This document shows, in pieces, positions 18,466 to 27,694 of a stretch of 64,000 nt of DNA. The notes beneath the pieces are model-generated. The model was not told where the DNA came from and did not search any database. It saw only the letters and a list, made by a program, of their open reading frames with translations. The DNA comes from Tritrichomonas musculus (taxonomy: Eukaryota > Parabasalia > Tritrichomonadida > Tritrichomonadidae). The stretch lies in the NCBI GenBank assembly GCA_039105265.1, contig JAPFFF010000032.1:535001-599000 (forward strand), written 5' to 3'. Made by a program: the position numbers and the translations under genes. Position 1 is the first letter of the stretch, and each line of letters starts with the position of its first letter.

Positions 18466-20352
18466 ATGACTTATTACAACGCACAAACAAAGAATTTAGG
18501 AAATGATGAGGGTGATGTTTTATCATTCTTTCAATCAAAATTACGTAATCTTATACAAAGAAACGGTGGAGATAACACATTTTCGTTTGTCATGGAGGAA
18601 TTCAAAGATAAAGATGCACCATTACCTGTAGGTACGAAAACACGAATAAAATTAACACATTCTGGGCACACAATTACACAAATTGAGAAGTCATTTACGA
18701 CTATTCTTTTAGATTTTATCATAAAATTATCAAAACCAATTGACGTATCTGCTGACACACATGGACTGATGAAAATATTTGTTGGATTCAAAAATGCTGT
18801 AGAATTCTATGAAGATTGTAGATTTTGGATTAATGATAAACTCTTTGGCGCATATCGTCAAGATGAATTACAACGTGAATCATTTGCATATAATTCTATT
18901 AAGCCAAGAGATGCAAAAGCAACATCAAAATATTCACATTCCACATGGGAAAATGTTTCACAATTCTCTCCATCAATTTGTGGCTGTTATGTAGACTTAA
19001 AAGATATTGCAGATGGACAACCACATAAATTTACCATCGAATTGACTATACCATTTGTAGACCAATTAGCACTTCAAGCCTGGCAATTATATCCTAATGC
19101 AATCTGTGGAGAAATAGAAGAAGAAGTAAAAACAAGTTTACGCGCACTTGTATGGGCACAAGTGAATCCAAATGTTGTTAAAGAAACACTTCAATTTTTA
19201 GAAGATAAAGAAATAGATGAAGAAATGCCTGCTGTTATACCTATATCACGTAAATTCACACAAATTGGTAGACCATCAGTGATTGTCTCTCATTATTCAT
19301 CAAATCCAACTCCTTCACAGAAGCTTCATATAGAGTATCAAAGATATAAAGGCGTAAATGTATATGATGATGATGTACTAGAGCATCCAACAATTGATTT
19401 TGGATACACAGATGAAGAATTCACTAAATATAAAGTATCACGTGATGATGTTAATAAAAAGGAATTTGCTGAATTAATCGCTGCTGGAAATCCTGATAAA
19501 CCATTAGATGCTGGCGACACAGTGAAAATTATTAAAAGTGAATTAAAAGATGCATTATTAGCAACAACAAAATCTGATAGCATCAACCTGAAAACAGAAA
19601 AGATTACACTAGATGTTCTCGGTGGTACTATTCAATTAGGTCGCTCGAATTTAGCAGGATTTGGATTAAAACAAGATGTTTATAATGGATTATATCGTGA
19701 ATTGCAAACACCATTATTGATTCCATCACAAGAACTCACAAGAGAAATATTTGAAGGAACAGCAAAGGTAAATGGATTAGAAATCAGTAAAAGTATTCCA
19801 TTACGTAATGCAACAAATATCACAATGATGTTTCATAAGAGCCCTGCAGATATAACATGTTTCGATAATATTATGTATCAAAATGTGCAATTAGTTGTTA
19901 ATAAAAGAACATATCCAGATACAGAATTTGCTAATACTTGTGCAGCCAGGTTCTATCAACATCAATTGATTGCAAACGAGTTAGATGGAGCGTTAGAAGC
20001 AACACAAGAATTTGAAGATAGTTTTACACAGCCACTTAACGACCCAACAACGGGTAAACGTTATTTAAATTGTCGTTCTGACGGAACATCATTTGGTATC
20101 AATTTTCAACTCGAAAGAAGTAATGCAGGATATGTATTCGATGGATTAGACACAGGTAGCACTTCAATAACTGTTACATTTAGAGGGCCAATGTATCGTG
20201 GAGAAGATGACACATATTTTATTCCCGATCCAGAATACCCAAATATGCATCCACCATCACCTGAAGCCTGGCTTTGCTCAGACACATATTTCACATGGAG
20301 TGTAAATGGTGTTGAATACTATCCAAGTGGTATACCAAAAGGTTATGAATGA
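18466..20352 (+). CDS. Polinton major capsid protein candidate (double jelly roll)
   Basis: 628 residues, the right size for a Polinton major capsid protein, rich in predicted beta strands and turns with few charged runs. Recognisable stretches are FIIKLSKPIDV, FWINDKLFG, FTIELTIPFVDQLALQAWQLYP and VTFRGPMYRGEDDTYFIPDP. Fold assignment rests on size, beta-rich text, gene order (ATPase, small proteins, capsid, minor capsid) and general resemblance to trichomonad Polinton capsid proteins; no structure prediction was run. A T-rich tract and AAACAA lie just before the ATG. The equivalent gene is absent from the outer Polinton. Confidence 0.75.
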   Translation: MTYYNAQTKNLGNDEGDVLSFFQSKLRNLIQRNGGDNTFSFVMEEFKDKDAPLPVGTKTRIKLTHSGHTITQIEKSFTTILLDFIIKLSKPIDVSADTHGLMKIFVGFKNAVEFYEDCRFWINDKLFGAYRQDELQRESFAYNSIKPRDAKATSKYSHSTWENVSQFSPSICGCYVDLKDIADGQPHKFTIELTIPFVDQLALQAWQLYPNAICGEIEEEVKTSLRALVWAQVNPNVVKETLQFLEDKEIDEEMPAVIPISRKFTQIGRPSVIVSHYSSNPTPSQKLHIEYQRYKGVNVYDDDVLEHPTIDFGYTDEEFTKYKVSRDDVNKKEFAELIAAGNPDKPLDAGDTVKIIKSELKDALLATTKSDSINLKTEKITLDVLGGTIQLGRSNLAGFGLKQDVYNGLYRELQTPLLIPSQELTREIFEGTAKVNGLEISKSIPLRNATNITMMFHKSPADITCFDNIMYQNVQLVVNKRTYPDTEFANTCAARFYQHQLIANELDGALEATQEFEDSFTQPLNDPTTGKRYLNCRSDGTSFGINFQLERSNAGYVFDGLDTGSTSITVTFRGPMYRGEDDTYFIPDPEYPNMHPPSPEAWLCSDTYFTWSVNGVEYYPSGIPKGYE

Positions 20353-20402
20353 ATAAATTTTTAAAATATTTAGAATAAATAATTTTTTTATCCTTTATAC
20401 AA

Positions 20403-20984
20403 ATGGCAACAATTGAATTTGTACCACTTAAAGATTTCGAAAATGATTATGAAATATTATCACAATATCCATACACAATTCGCAAGAAAGACAATCATTA
20501 TGAAGTCAAGGAATGTGATAGAGGAGCTGGTTATCCTTCAGTTCGACTCAATAATAAAACCTATAACAAACATATTCTTATTGCAAAACAATTTCTACCA
20601 AATGATGACCCAGAACATAAAATACAAGTGGACCATATAGACAAACATCGTGATAATTATCATATTGAAAATCTTCGTTGGGTATCTCCTTCTGGAAATT
20701 GTAAAAATAAAACATCACATTTAGGTGTGATATATGAATATGTTGATGATATCCCTGATGAAGCAATTAGACTTACTGATTATTCTACAAGAAATGGAAA
20801 GAATGAATTCGAAAATTATTATTATTATGACGATATATTTTATTTCTATAATGGAATCAAATATAGAAAACTACATATTAATGAAAAGAAATGGAGTGGT
20901 AAATTTGTTCATGTTAGAGATACAAATAATGAAAGAGTTCAGATATATTATACCAATTTCAAGAAACAATATGACCTTATCTAA
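20403..20984 (+). CDS. HNH homing-type endonuclease (NUMOD4-like + HNH), inner Polinton
   Basis: 193 residues. The N-terminus (DYEILSQYPYTIRKKDNHYEV) is NUMOD4-like; residues about 78-105 give the HNH core VDHIDKHRDNYHIENLRWVS followed by NCKNK. A C-terminal half with YEYVDDIPDEAI and many aromatic residues is shared with two relatives in the outer Polinton (36266-36856 and 45212-45738). Such enzymes nick or cut DNA at a recognition site and spread as free-standing homing genes. A seven-T tract precedes the start. It sits 50 bp after the major capsid gene, in the same place relative to the minor-capsid and fibre genes as the outer copy. Confidence 0.88.
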   Translation: MATIEFVPLKDFENDYEILSQYPYTIRKKDNHYEVKECDRGAGYPSVRLNNKTYNKHILIAKQFLPNDDPEHKIQVDHIDKHRDNYHIENLRWVSPSGNCKNKTSHLGVIYEYVDDIPDEAIRLTDYSTRNGKNEFENYYYYDDIFYFYNGIKYRKLHINEKKWSGKFVHVRDTNNERVQIYYTNFKKQYDLI

Positions 20985-21002
20985 AAAAAAATTTTTTTGC
21001 AT

Positions 21003-21335
21003 TCAATACTCAAGTTTCAAAAACAATGTAAAATTATCTGGTTTTATCTCGTTTCCATTAGCATCAGTGAACCATATTTTGAAATCTCTTTTTGTTCCGA
21101 TATATTCATATTTGCGATTTTCGTCTGAGGGCACTACATTTGCGTACCATACAAGGCTGTCTTCATATTCATCTCTTTGAATAAAATTACTGTGGCATTC
21201 TGTTTCACCATCCAAGTATCCATTACATGTTGCTCTACAATATTGAAAAGATATATAGCGTTTATTCAACGAATTACTAAACTCAGATGGCAATAAATTA
21301 TTGTATTTCTTGGTGATAAAGTACGTTTTTACCAT
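21003..21335 (-). CDS. 110-residue minor-virion candidate, divergent from the fibre gene
   Basis: Beta-rich small protein ending FKIWFTDANGNEIKPDNFTLFLKL, a C-terminal pattern seen in minor jelly-roll (penton) proteins. It occupies the same place as the 241-residue minor-capsid-like gene of the outer Polinton: minus strand, 17 nt from the start of the divergent fibre gene. It is much shorter than that protein and shares only general character with it. Role in the capsid vertex is an inference from place and beta content. Confidence 0.5.
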   Translation of the reverse strand: MVKTYFITKKYNNLLPSEFSNSLNKRYISFQYCRATCNGYLDGETECHSNFIQRDEYEDSLVWYANVVPSDENRKYEYIGTKRDFKIWFTDANGNEIKPDNFTLFLKLEY

Positions 21336-21352
21336 TCTTTATAATATAATAA

Positions 21353-24300
21353 ATGACTGCAATCATAACAAAACAAAATGCATTTGATAAAGCATTTATT
21401 AGTGGATACAATGCAGGTGGAAACGGGGAATTTGATAATATTCATGTTAAACAAGATGCTATAATTGACGGCAGTATATATACTGCCCACGACATACATG
21501 TCGACGGCAATCTAATAGTTAAAAATAATAATATCATTGATGTATTATCACAAACATCACAAATATTAGATGACCATGACACAAGAATAACAACACTAGA
21601 AAATAAACCTGATTCACAGAGTGATTTAGAATATGTAGATGGCTTTGATGAATTCATAATAGATGTTAAAACATTATCTAAAAAAGAAACAAATGATTGT
21701 AATATATTGGAAATCGCTTATGATTTACCAAAAACATATTCAGGAAATGCATTCGCAATTACTACATCACTTGGTTCAGGAGTGATTAGCTTTGCAAATA
21801 ATAAATTTACTAATCCTCGCATTGATTATTCTGATGGAAATTATGTTGTATCTTATATTGAAAATGATGATTATGCGAGATTATATATGAGTAAAGATAT
21901 TTTAAGCGATCCATTTGACTTGTTCACAAAAGGATTCATAAGAATAACATTTATTGCTCCAATTAAACATACTATCAGTAAAAAAGACAACAAAATAATA
22001 AACTTTAAATGTAACACTATAGATGCAGATAATTGTTTTAAATTATTTAGGTCTCCATTACCAGATTTCTATGAAATAAAGTCAATATCACAAGATGACA
22101 ATTATTATATTGCTTATTGGGGCTATGATGAAGGAACAGAAGAATTTAACACACTTATTGATGGACAAACATTTGAATTCAATGATGAAGTATTTGGCAC
22201 AACATTTAAACTTACAAAGAAAGGAGATACGTGGATTGGAAACAATTATTGTGTGCATATTCCGGAATCATTAAAGTTAATACAAAATAGCGATAATGAA
22301 GCTAGAATAACAATAGCCAAAAATGATTCTAATAAATTCACATTGCAACATCTTGTTAAATTCCATTCAGACCAGAACGCATTAACATTTCTCATTAATG
22401 AAGGATTATTGAAAATAAACAAAGGAAAACTAGATTATGCAGGTGAAAATGATAAAGAATGGTGGATAGATATCGTTTGTGAGTTCGATAGTGGAGGCCA
22501 ATGGGTTGGAGGTGATTATATTGCAACATTAACGCTTAATGGGAAAATATACGAAATAAAAGTTAATGTAGATGCAACAATTGATTCACCCCATTATAAA
22601 GTAAATACCAATAATTATTTTGAATATATTGGATATCATCATGAAGAAAAATTGATTAACAATAGGGGGATTAAATTATTTATGTCCACTAATCCAAATC
22701 TTATATTTAAAATCGCTGATGTTGAATATTATGGTGAAAATACATTTGAATATCTCAATGGATGTGGTTATTATAATGTTGTTCCTAAACCTGAATCATG
22801 CACGACTCTTTTTACAAACTATAATATTCAAACATCTGGTGTAGTAATTGGGGAAAACATTGAGAGTCATATGTTTGTGTTAAATTCTTTAGGAAATACT
22901 GTTGATGTTGCACTAAATGATATATCTCAATTACAAAATTATTGTAAACAATTAGAATCACAAATAGAAAGTATGTCAAATAAAGTTAACTGGTTTGATA
23001 TTTTACAAGGTATTGTTGATATTGGTACTATGCTAATAGGATTCGGTCCAGGATTAATGCGAATAGGTGCTGCAGGAATAGAATCATTAAGTAGACTCTC
23101 TTTTGCTAAATCAACTGTGAAAGAAATAGAATATGTTGATGAAATAATACATGACGTCGACGTTTTATCACCTGGCGTTATAGAGAAACAATTAGATTTT
23201 GCATCAGAGACAACAATAATTGGCAGCTCAAATAATTGCTATAAATACTACTTATATGACTTTCCTAAGAAAGACTCTGCCAAAGGCAGCGAGCTCAAAA
23301 GTGAATCTAAAATAGATGTATCATTTATAGTTGATTCAGAAGGAGAAGTTATTAGTATTAACAATTATGATGTAGATTCTGATGGAAATATTGTTGCGGT
23401 AAATTCTGTATTTGCTTGTAATTTAATATATGAATATCCCTATTTAATGGTATTTTCTAAAAATAAGCCATCAAATGTTTCATATAAATATATCCCTAAA
23501 TCGAAGTCAAATATGTTAGCATTAGGGGAAAAATTAACCAATAATCAATTATTATCAGCAGCTGCGACAAAAAAATTAATTGAGAATCATAAGCAAAAGA
23601 TGTTAAGTGAAATCCCTACTGTTGATTTATCAAATTATGCATTAAAATCTGATATACCTGAACCTGTTGATTTGACTAAATATGTAGCAAAAAATGATGA
23701 TGGTTCATTAACAATAGCTACTACGTTTACAAATAATTCTCCATCATTAATAGTGAATAATCCATATTATCCAGATATTAGATTATGTAATGAAAATAGT
23801 TATGTCACATTAAGGTATTCACCTTATACAGAAGAATTTATGATACAATACAAAGATGCTGATATGATAAATTGCACATATAAATCTCAAAAATATAAAA
23901 CTACAATAAAAGACCAATTAGTGGTTAATGGTCGAGTTATGATAAAAGGTTCAGATTTAAATATATTTGATATTTATTCAACAAGTTCAGCAAAACAAGC
24001 ACTTATTAATTTTGGATTAGATTTAGCAAATAAAAGTGAAATATTATATGAATTAGTTAATAATATTCCAAAATTATCTTTATACTTAAATAGTTCAAAA
24101 ATAATAACAATTAATAAAGATAAAGTTGAAATTAGTACTGATCTATATAAAACAGAAACTGATAAATATTTAACGGAATCAGAATGTGATAATAAATATG
24201 CTCTGAATTCAAATGTTATTACATATGAGCAGCTAATAAGAAGATGTGCCATTGATTGTGGTCCAATCAATGCGGGGTCCTCGGACATATCAATACATAA

Positions 24301-25066
24301 TCTAAAAATTGAAAATAACGTAATTAAACTGGAATATATAGTAGGAGATTATGCTCTATGTTATGAAATAAGGGTATTATTTCATGATACAGATGGAAAT
24401 CCCCATAACATAGTAATAGTATTACTTCAAAGAACTGTGTATTTTGATAATTTCAAATTTCCACTATATTATGAAGAAACTGTTGACTTAACATCAGGAA
24501 GACCACTTACATATAATTTCCCAATATTAGAATATTCTTGGACAACTACTCAGGAATTATTAGATGCTAAACAAATATATTCAAGACAAATTCTAACCCG
24601 AGAATATTTAGCAAAATTTAAGGGTGTAATGTATGGCACATCCAACACAACAATCACACATTATGCGCCAATTGAAGCTGGTGAAAATATTGAAGATTAC
24701 GCACTTGGGAAACCTGTATTTATGTCTGGTCATGTGTATAAAAATGTTAATGGTTCATTTGTGAGTTCTACTGCAACAGATTCAGTTGATTGCATTAGTA
24801 GTGTTAAAATAAATGGTTCATGGAAAGAATATATTGGTGTAATCACTAGTATTGATAAAGAAAAAAATAACATTACATTCGCTTCACACGGAGACTATTT
24901 ATTTTATGTTGATGATGCTAATTTATATGCCATAGGTGATGTGATTCTATATGATGGAAGAATATTGGATGAAGATTATGCATTAACATTAAAGATTCAA
25001 CAAAGTATTGTAGGAAAAGTGAGTGCAAAAATAAATGAACATATATTAGCGTTATTCAAAGCTTAA
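21353..25066 (+). CDS. 1237-residue fibre-like virion surface protein, inner Polinton
   Basis: Starts MTAIITKQNAFDKAF; residues about 25-70 contain repeated short beta motifs (GNGEFDNIHVKQDAIIDG) typical of trimeric fibre shafts. Middle: a beta domain with DTWIGNNY, then SCTTLFTNYNIQTSG, a short coiled coil (QLESQIESMSNKV) and a hydrophobic segment (GTMLIGFGPGLMRIG, about 23030-23075). C-terminal third: LSNYALKSDIPEPVDLTKYV and ESECDNKYALNS, tail-fibre-like repeats. The blocks TWIGNN, CTT-N-NI-S and coiled coil plus hydrophobic segment recur in both fibre genes of the outer Polinton, so this is a family. Probable receptor-binding or spike protein; the name is by analogy. Confidence 0.7.
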   Translation: MTAIITKQNAFDKAFISGYNAGGNGEFDNIHVKQDAIIDGSIYTAHDIHVDGNLIVKNNNIIDVLSQTSQILDDHDTRITTLENKPDSQSDLEYVDGFDEFIIDVKTLSKKETNDCNILEIAYDLPKTYSGNAFAITTSLGSGVISFANNKFTNPRIDYSDGNYVVSYIENDDYARLYMSKDILSDPFDLFTKGFIRITFIAPIKHTISKKDNKIINFKCNTIDADNCFKLFRSPLPDFYEIKSISQDDNYYIAYWGYDEGTEEFNTLIDGQTFEFNDEVFGTTFKLTKKGDTWIGNNYCVHIPESLKLIQNSDNEARITIAKNDSNKFTLQHLVKFHSDQNALTFLINEGLLKINKGKLDYAGENDKEWWIDIVCEFDSGGQWVGGDYIATLTLNGKIYEIKVNVDATIDSPHYKVNTNNYFEYIGYHHEEKLINNRGIKLFMSTNPNLIFKIADVEYYGENTFEYLNGCGYYNVVPKPESCTTLFTNYNIQTSGVVIGENIESHMFVLNSLGNTVDVALNDISQLQNYCKQLESQIESMSNKVNWFDILQGIVDIGTMLIGFGPGLMRIGAAGIESLSRLSFAKSTVKEIEYVDEIIHDVDVLSPGVIEKQLDFASETTIIGSSNNCYKYYLYDFPKKDSAKGSELKSESKIDVSFIVDSEGEVISINNYDVDSDGNIVAVNSVFACNLIYEYPYLMVFSKNKPSNVSYKYIPKSKSNMLALGEKLTNNQLLSAAATKKLIENHKQKMLSEIPTVDLSNYALKSDIPEPVDLTKYVAKNDDGSLTIATTFTNNSPSLIVNNPYYPDIRLCNENSYVTLRYSPYTEEFMIQYKDADMINCTYKSQKYKTTIKDQLVVNGRVMIKGSDLNIFDIYSTSSAKQALINFGLDLANKSEILYELVNNIPKLSLYLNSSKIITINKDKVEISTDLYKTETDKYLTESECDNKYALNSNVITYEQLIRRCAIDCGPINAGSSDISIHNLKIENNVIKLEYIVGDYALCYEIRVLFHDTDGNPHNIVIVLLQRTVYFDNFKFPLYYEETVDLTSGRPLTYNFPILEYSWTTTQELLDAKQIYSRQILTREYLAKFKGVMYGTSNTTITHYAPIEAGENIEDYALGKPVFMSGHVYKNVNGSFVSSTATDSVDCISSVKINGSWKEYIGVITSIDKEKNNITFASHGDYLFYVDDANLYAIGDVILYDGRILDEDYALTLKIQQSIVGKVSAKINEHILALFKA

Positions 25067-25125
25067 ATGACTATCTTTAAACTTATCCCATATTTGATAA
25101 ACTGTGAGTAAACATTATTATAAGA

Positions 25126-25671
25126 TTATTTTAATTCCTCTGATTTACCATCTTTTGTTATTAATATTTTATCGATTTTGATAAATTTTGAAACACTAAC
25201 TGCACAACATCCAGGTTCATCATCTTCTAAAACAAAATCAACTTTATCACATCCAGTTAACAACTTTATCATATTCATTAATAGAGTTGATTTGCACACA
25301 ACATAAGAGTTAATCCTTAAAGGGTTATCAGCATACATTTCAACTAACATTTCTAAAAATCTATTTTTTTGTTCAAGTGTATCCAGCTCATTTCCTAAAT
25401 CTGTTAAACCTCTGTCTCGGGTAATGTTGTTTGTTGGAGGTGTGTATTGAGAAGCATATGGCGGCTGATTCATCTGTGTAGGCGTATTCTGTGTAAGCAT
25501 AGTTGGGGGAGGCATAGTAAAATTTACATTATTAGGAATTTGTGGATATGCAACAGGCGGGATACTCTTATTGGGAGATACTTTAATTTCGATATTAGTG
25601 TTTTGTTCTTGTTTAACACTTGCATCATTCTCACTTGATAATATTCTTGCTTGACGTAAAGTATTAGACAT
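25126..25671 (-). CDS. GCC-family protein with Pro-rich N-terminus, inner Polinton
   Basis: The start at 25671 (MSNTLRQARILSS) is favoured over 25698 because a seven-T tract lies about 7 nt before it. N-terminal half is low-complexity (Pro, Asn, Gln, Thr); the C-terminal half ends with EDDEPGCCAVSVSKFIKIDK and a GKSEE turn. The outer Polinton has the same ending (DDNPGCCVAKVSPIQKVDAI) at 44448-44968 and the right-hand element at 63113-63278 has a third. All three follow the fibre gene on the opposite strand. Conserved Gly-Cys-Cys suggests metal or disulphide chemistry. Function unknown. Confidence 0.65.
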   Translation of the reverse strand: MSNTLRQARILSSENDASVKQEQNTNIEIKVSPNKSIPPVAYPQIPNNVNFTMPPPTMLTQNTPTQMNQPPYASQYTPPTNNITRDRGLTDLGNELDTLEQKNRFLEMLVEMYADNPLRINSYVVCKSTLLMNMIKLLTGCDKVDFVLEDDEPGCCAVSVSKFIKIDKILITKDGKSEELK

Positions 25672-25694
25672 TTTATAAAAAAATAAAGGTTTAT

Positions 25695-25970
25695 TCATAA
25701 TGTATACAAATTGTTAATAGCTCTATTTAACAAATTTCTGACCTTCATATTATATTCATATTTACGTTGAATCTTATTACGTTTTGCTATTTTTTTTGGA
25801 TCAGTTGGCATAGGTTCCTTTAATATTTTTCGATAATATTGAAGACGTGATTTGATTTGTTTAAGTGTTGATGATGCAAATGTTTTTCTTTCGTGCCATT
25901 GTTTAAGAGGTGGTAGTGTGAGGCAATCTTGCTGGCTCATGCGCATGCTCTGAGCAACTTCGTTGGTCAT
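25695..25970 (-). CDS. 91-residue strongly basic protein
   Basis: Begins MTNEVAQSMRM and continues with Lys/Arg-rich helical text (SRLQYYRKILKEP; KKIAKRNKIQRKYEYN). Likely nucleic-acid binding, perhaps a condensing protein. Its first 34 bases are identical to the start of the relic gene at 14215 although the genes then differ. Start is 17 nt from the divergent integrase gene, with a T-rich tract upstream. Confidence 0.6.
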   Translation of the reverse strand: MTNEVAQSMRMSQQDCLTLPPLKQWHERKTFASSTLKQIKSRLQYYRKILKEPMPTDPKKIAKRNKIQRKYEYNMKVRNLLNRAINNLYTL

Positions 25971-25987
25971 TTAATACTAAATAAAAA

Positions 25988-27694
25988 ATGAATACGAGTA
26001 ATTTACTTTATAATAACACGGATAAAATAATAAATGCTATAATAAATGAAAAGAGATACAAAGATGATATAGCAGATATTGAAGGAAATAATGATTTTAT
26101 CTTTATTTACAATACAGTTAGAAAATGGATATGTAGAGAAATACATGACACATTAACCGAAGATTTTCATTATAAACATGATACTTGGGATTATAGAAAT
26201 ATTACATATTATTTTGGCAAAATATTTACAGAAAATGATAATATACAAATAAGGAATTTTATATCAATTAACTACAAAGAAATTCATGAAAAATTACTTG
26301 ATAGTATAGCATATCAGAGGCATAAAAACTATATGAATACATATCAAAAGTGTAAAAATAGATTATTCGAAAAACTGAATAACAAACAAAAATATACTAT
26401 AAGTCAAGCACGTTCATTGTTATCAGAAAATAATAAACTCCCAATAACCGAAGATGATTTTAGAAGATTATATGATATATTTGTTGGAGAATGGAATAAA
26501 AGACAAGAATCTGAGACACCTCAAAGACACATATTAAGAGACACATTCACTGACAAACTAAATGATTTTGTCGTATTTAATCATGAAAGATTATTAAATA
26601 AAGATGAATTCGCTAGAGTTAGTCAAAATTGGGGACAAACATCATTATCATTAGATGAATGGTATGATAGATATGTTAACAAATTTTATTATCAGCCAAC
26701 AACGCATACTACCTATACTATTCCAGAAGAGCAAAATTATATTGGATTTAAATCAGAGAACAAAATAAGAGCATTACAAAGAATATTTCCTGGTAAGAAG
26801 GTTAATATATATGAACATACATCATATTTCCCATTAAAATCAAATAAAAAGTATCAATTGCATAAAGTATCATCGAGATATTCATATATTATTGATTTGA
26901 TGTTTGTAGATAAACTGTGTTATCTTGTTATGATAAACGTTAACACAAGATATTTATATGTTGAATTAGTGAACCAAATTTTGTTTGACAATGACTCAGA
27001 AAATAGTGAGAAAAGACAACGCTTTGCTAAATATGAAAAATCAGCTGATAACTATTTAAAGACACTCGATAAAATAATAAAATCAGGTGTTATCGTTAAG
27101 CATTTAACATTTGATGGAGAAGGTTCGTTTAACTCGAGAAAGGCACAAAATTATTATAATTCTCATGGTATTCATTGGAGAACTGCACCAAGAATGAAAA
27201 TGGGTAATTATCCAGATTTTATGAAACGTGAGCAGAAACAAACAAAAACTGACCCTATGCATAGTTCATTAGGGTTGATTGATAGAGTTATTAGAACATT
27301 AAGAGATATGGCATATAACATAAGAGTAGGAATTATTACACCATCTATTATGAATGAATTAGTGAGACAATATAATAATGCACCACATAAAACATTATCT
27401 AAATATGCTGGCAGAAATGTATCACCAAAGATGGTTAACAATGATAAAGACATAGAATCTTTAATAGTTATGAATATATGTAAAGAGAACTATAATATTA
27501 TGATGAGTGATGGATTTTATTTAAATAAAGGTATGAGTGTTAAACTGTATAATGAAAAGGATGGAATGATGAAAAGAAGGACAAATGTGCAACCAGGTAA
27601 ATATAAAGTTATTGGGTTCGCTAATGGATTATATAGAGTTGTTGATGAAAAAAATAATATTCAATCAATACCTAGATTTAAATTAGATGCTTAA
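25988..27694 (+). CDS. INT: Polinton integrase (retroviral-type DDE)
   Basis: 568 residues. N-terminal region helical and charged; catalytic core: strand with IIDLMFVD at about 300-308, LTFDGEGSF at about 374-382, and the third acidic helix region LIDRVIRTLRD near 428-438 followed by NNAPHKTL; C-terminal SH3-like beta region (GMSVKLYN; GKYKVIGFANGLYRVVD). It catalyses insertion of the element with a short target duplication, consistent with the 5-bp duplications seen at both Polintons. Converges with polB; the stop codons overlap by 17 bp. No integrase gene is visible in the outer Polinton. Confidence 0.88.
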   Translation: MNTSNLLYNNTDKIINAIINEKRYKDDIADIEGNNDFIFIYNTVRKWICREIHDTLTEDFHYKHDTWDYRNITYYFGKIFTENDNIQIRNFISINYKEIHEKLLDSIAYQRHKNYMNTYQKCKNRLFEKLNNKQKYTISQARSLLSENNKLPITEDDFRRLYDIFVGEWNKRQESETPQRHILRDTFTDKLNDFVVFNHERLLNKDEFARVSQNWGQTSLSLDEWYDRYVNKFYYQPTTHTTYTIPEEQNYIGFKSENKIRALQRIFPGKKVNIYEHTSYFPLKSNKKYQLHKVSSRYSYIIDLMFVDKLCYLVMINVNTRYLYVELVNQILFDNDSENSEKRQRFAKYEKSADNYLKTLDKIIKSGVIVKHLTFDGEGSFNSRKAQNYYNSHGIHWRTAPRMKMGNYPDFMKREQKQTKTDPMHSSLGLIDRVIRTLRDMAYNIRVGIITPSIMNELVRQYNNAPHKTLSKYAGRNVSPKMVNNDKDIESLIVMNICKENYNIMMSDGFYLNKGMSVKLYNEKDGMMKRRTNVQPGKYKVIGFANGLYRVVDEKNNIQSIPRFKLDA

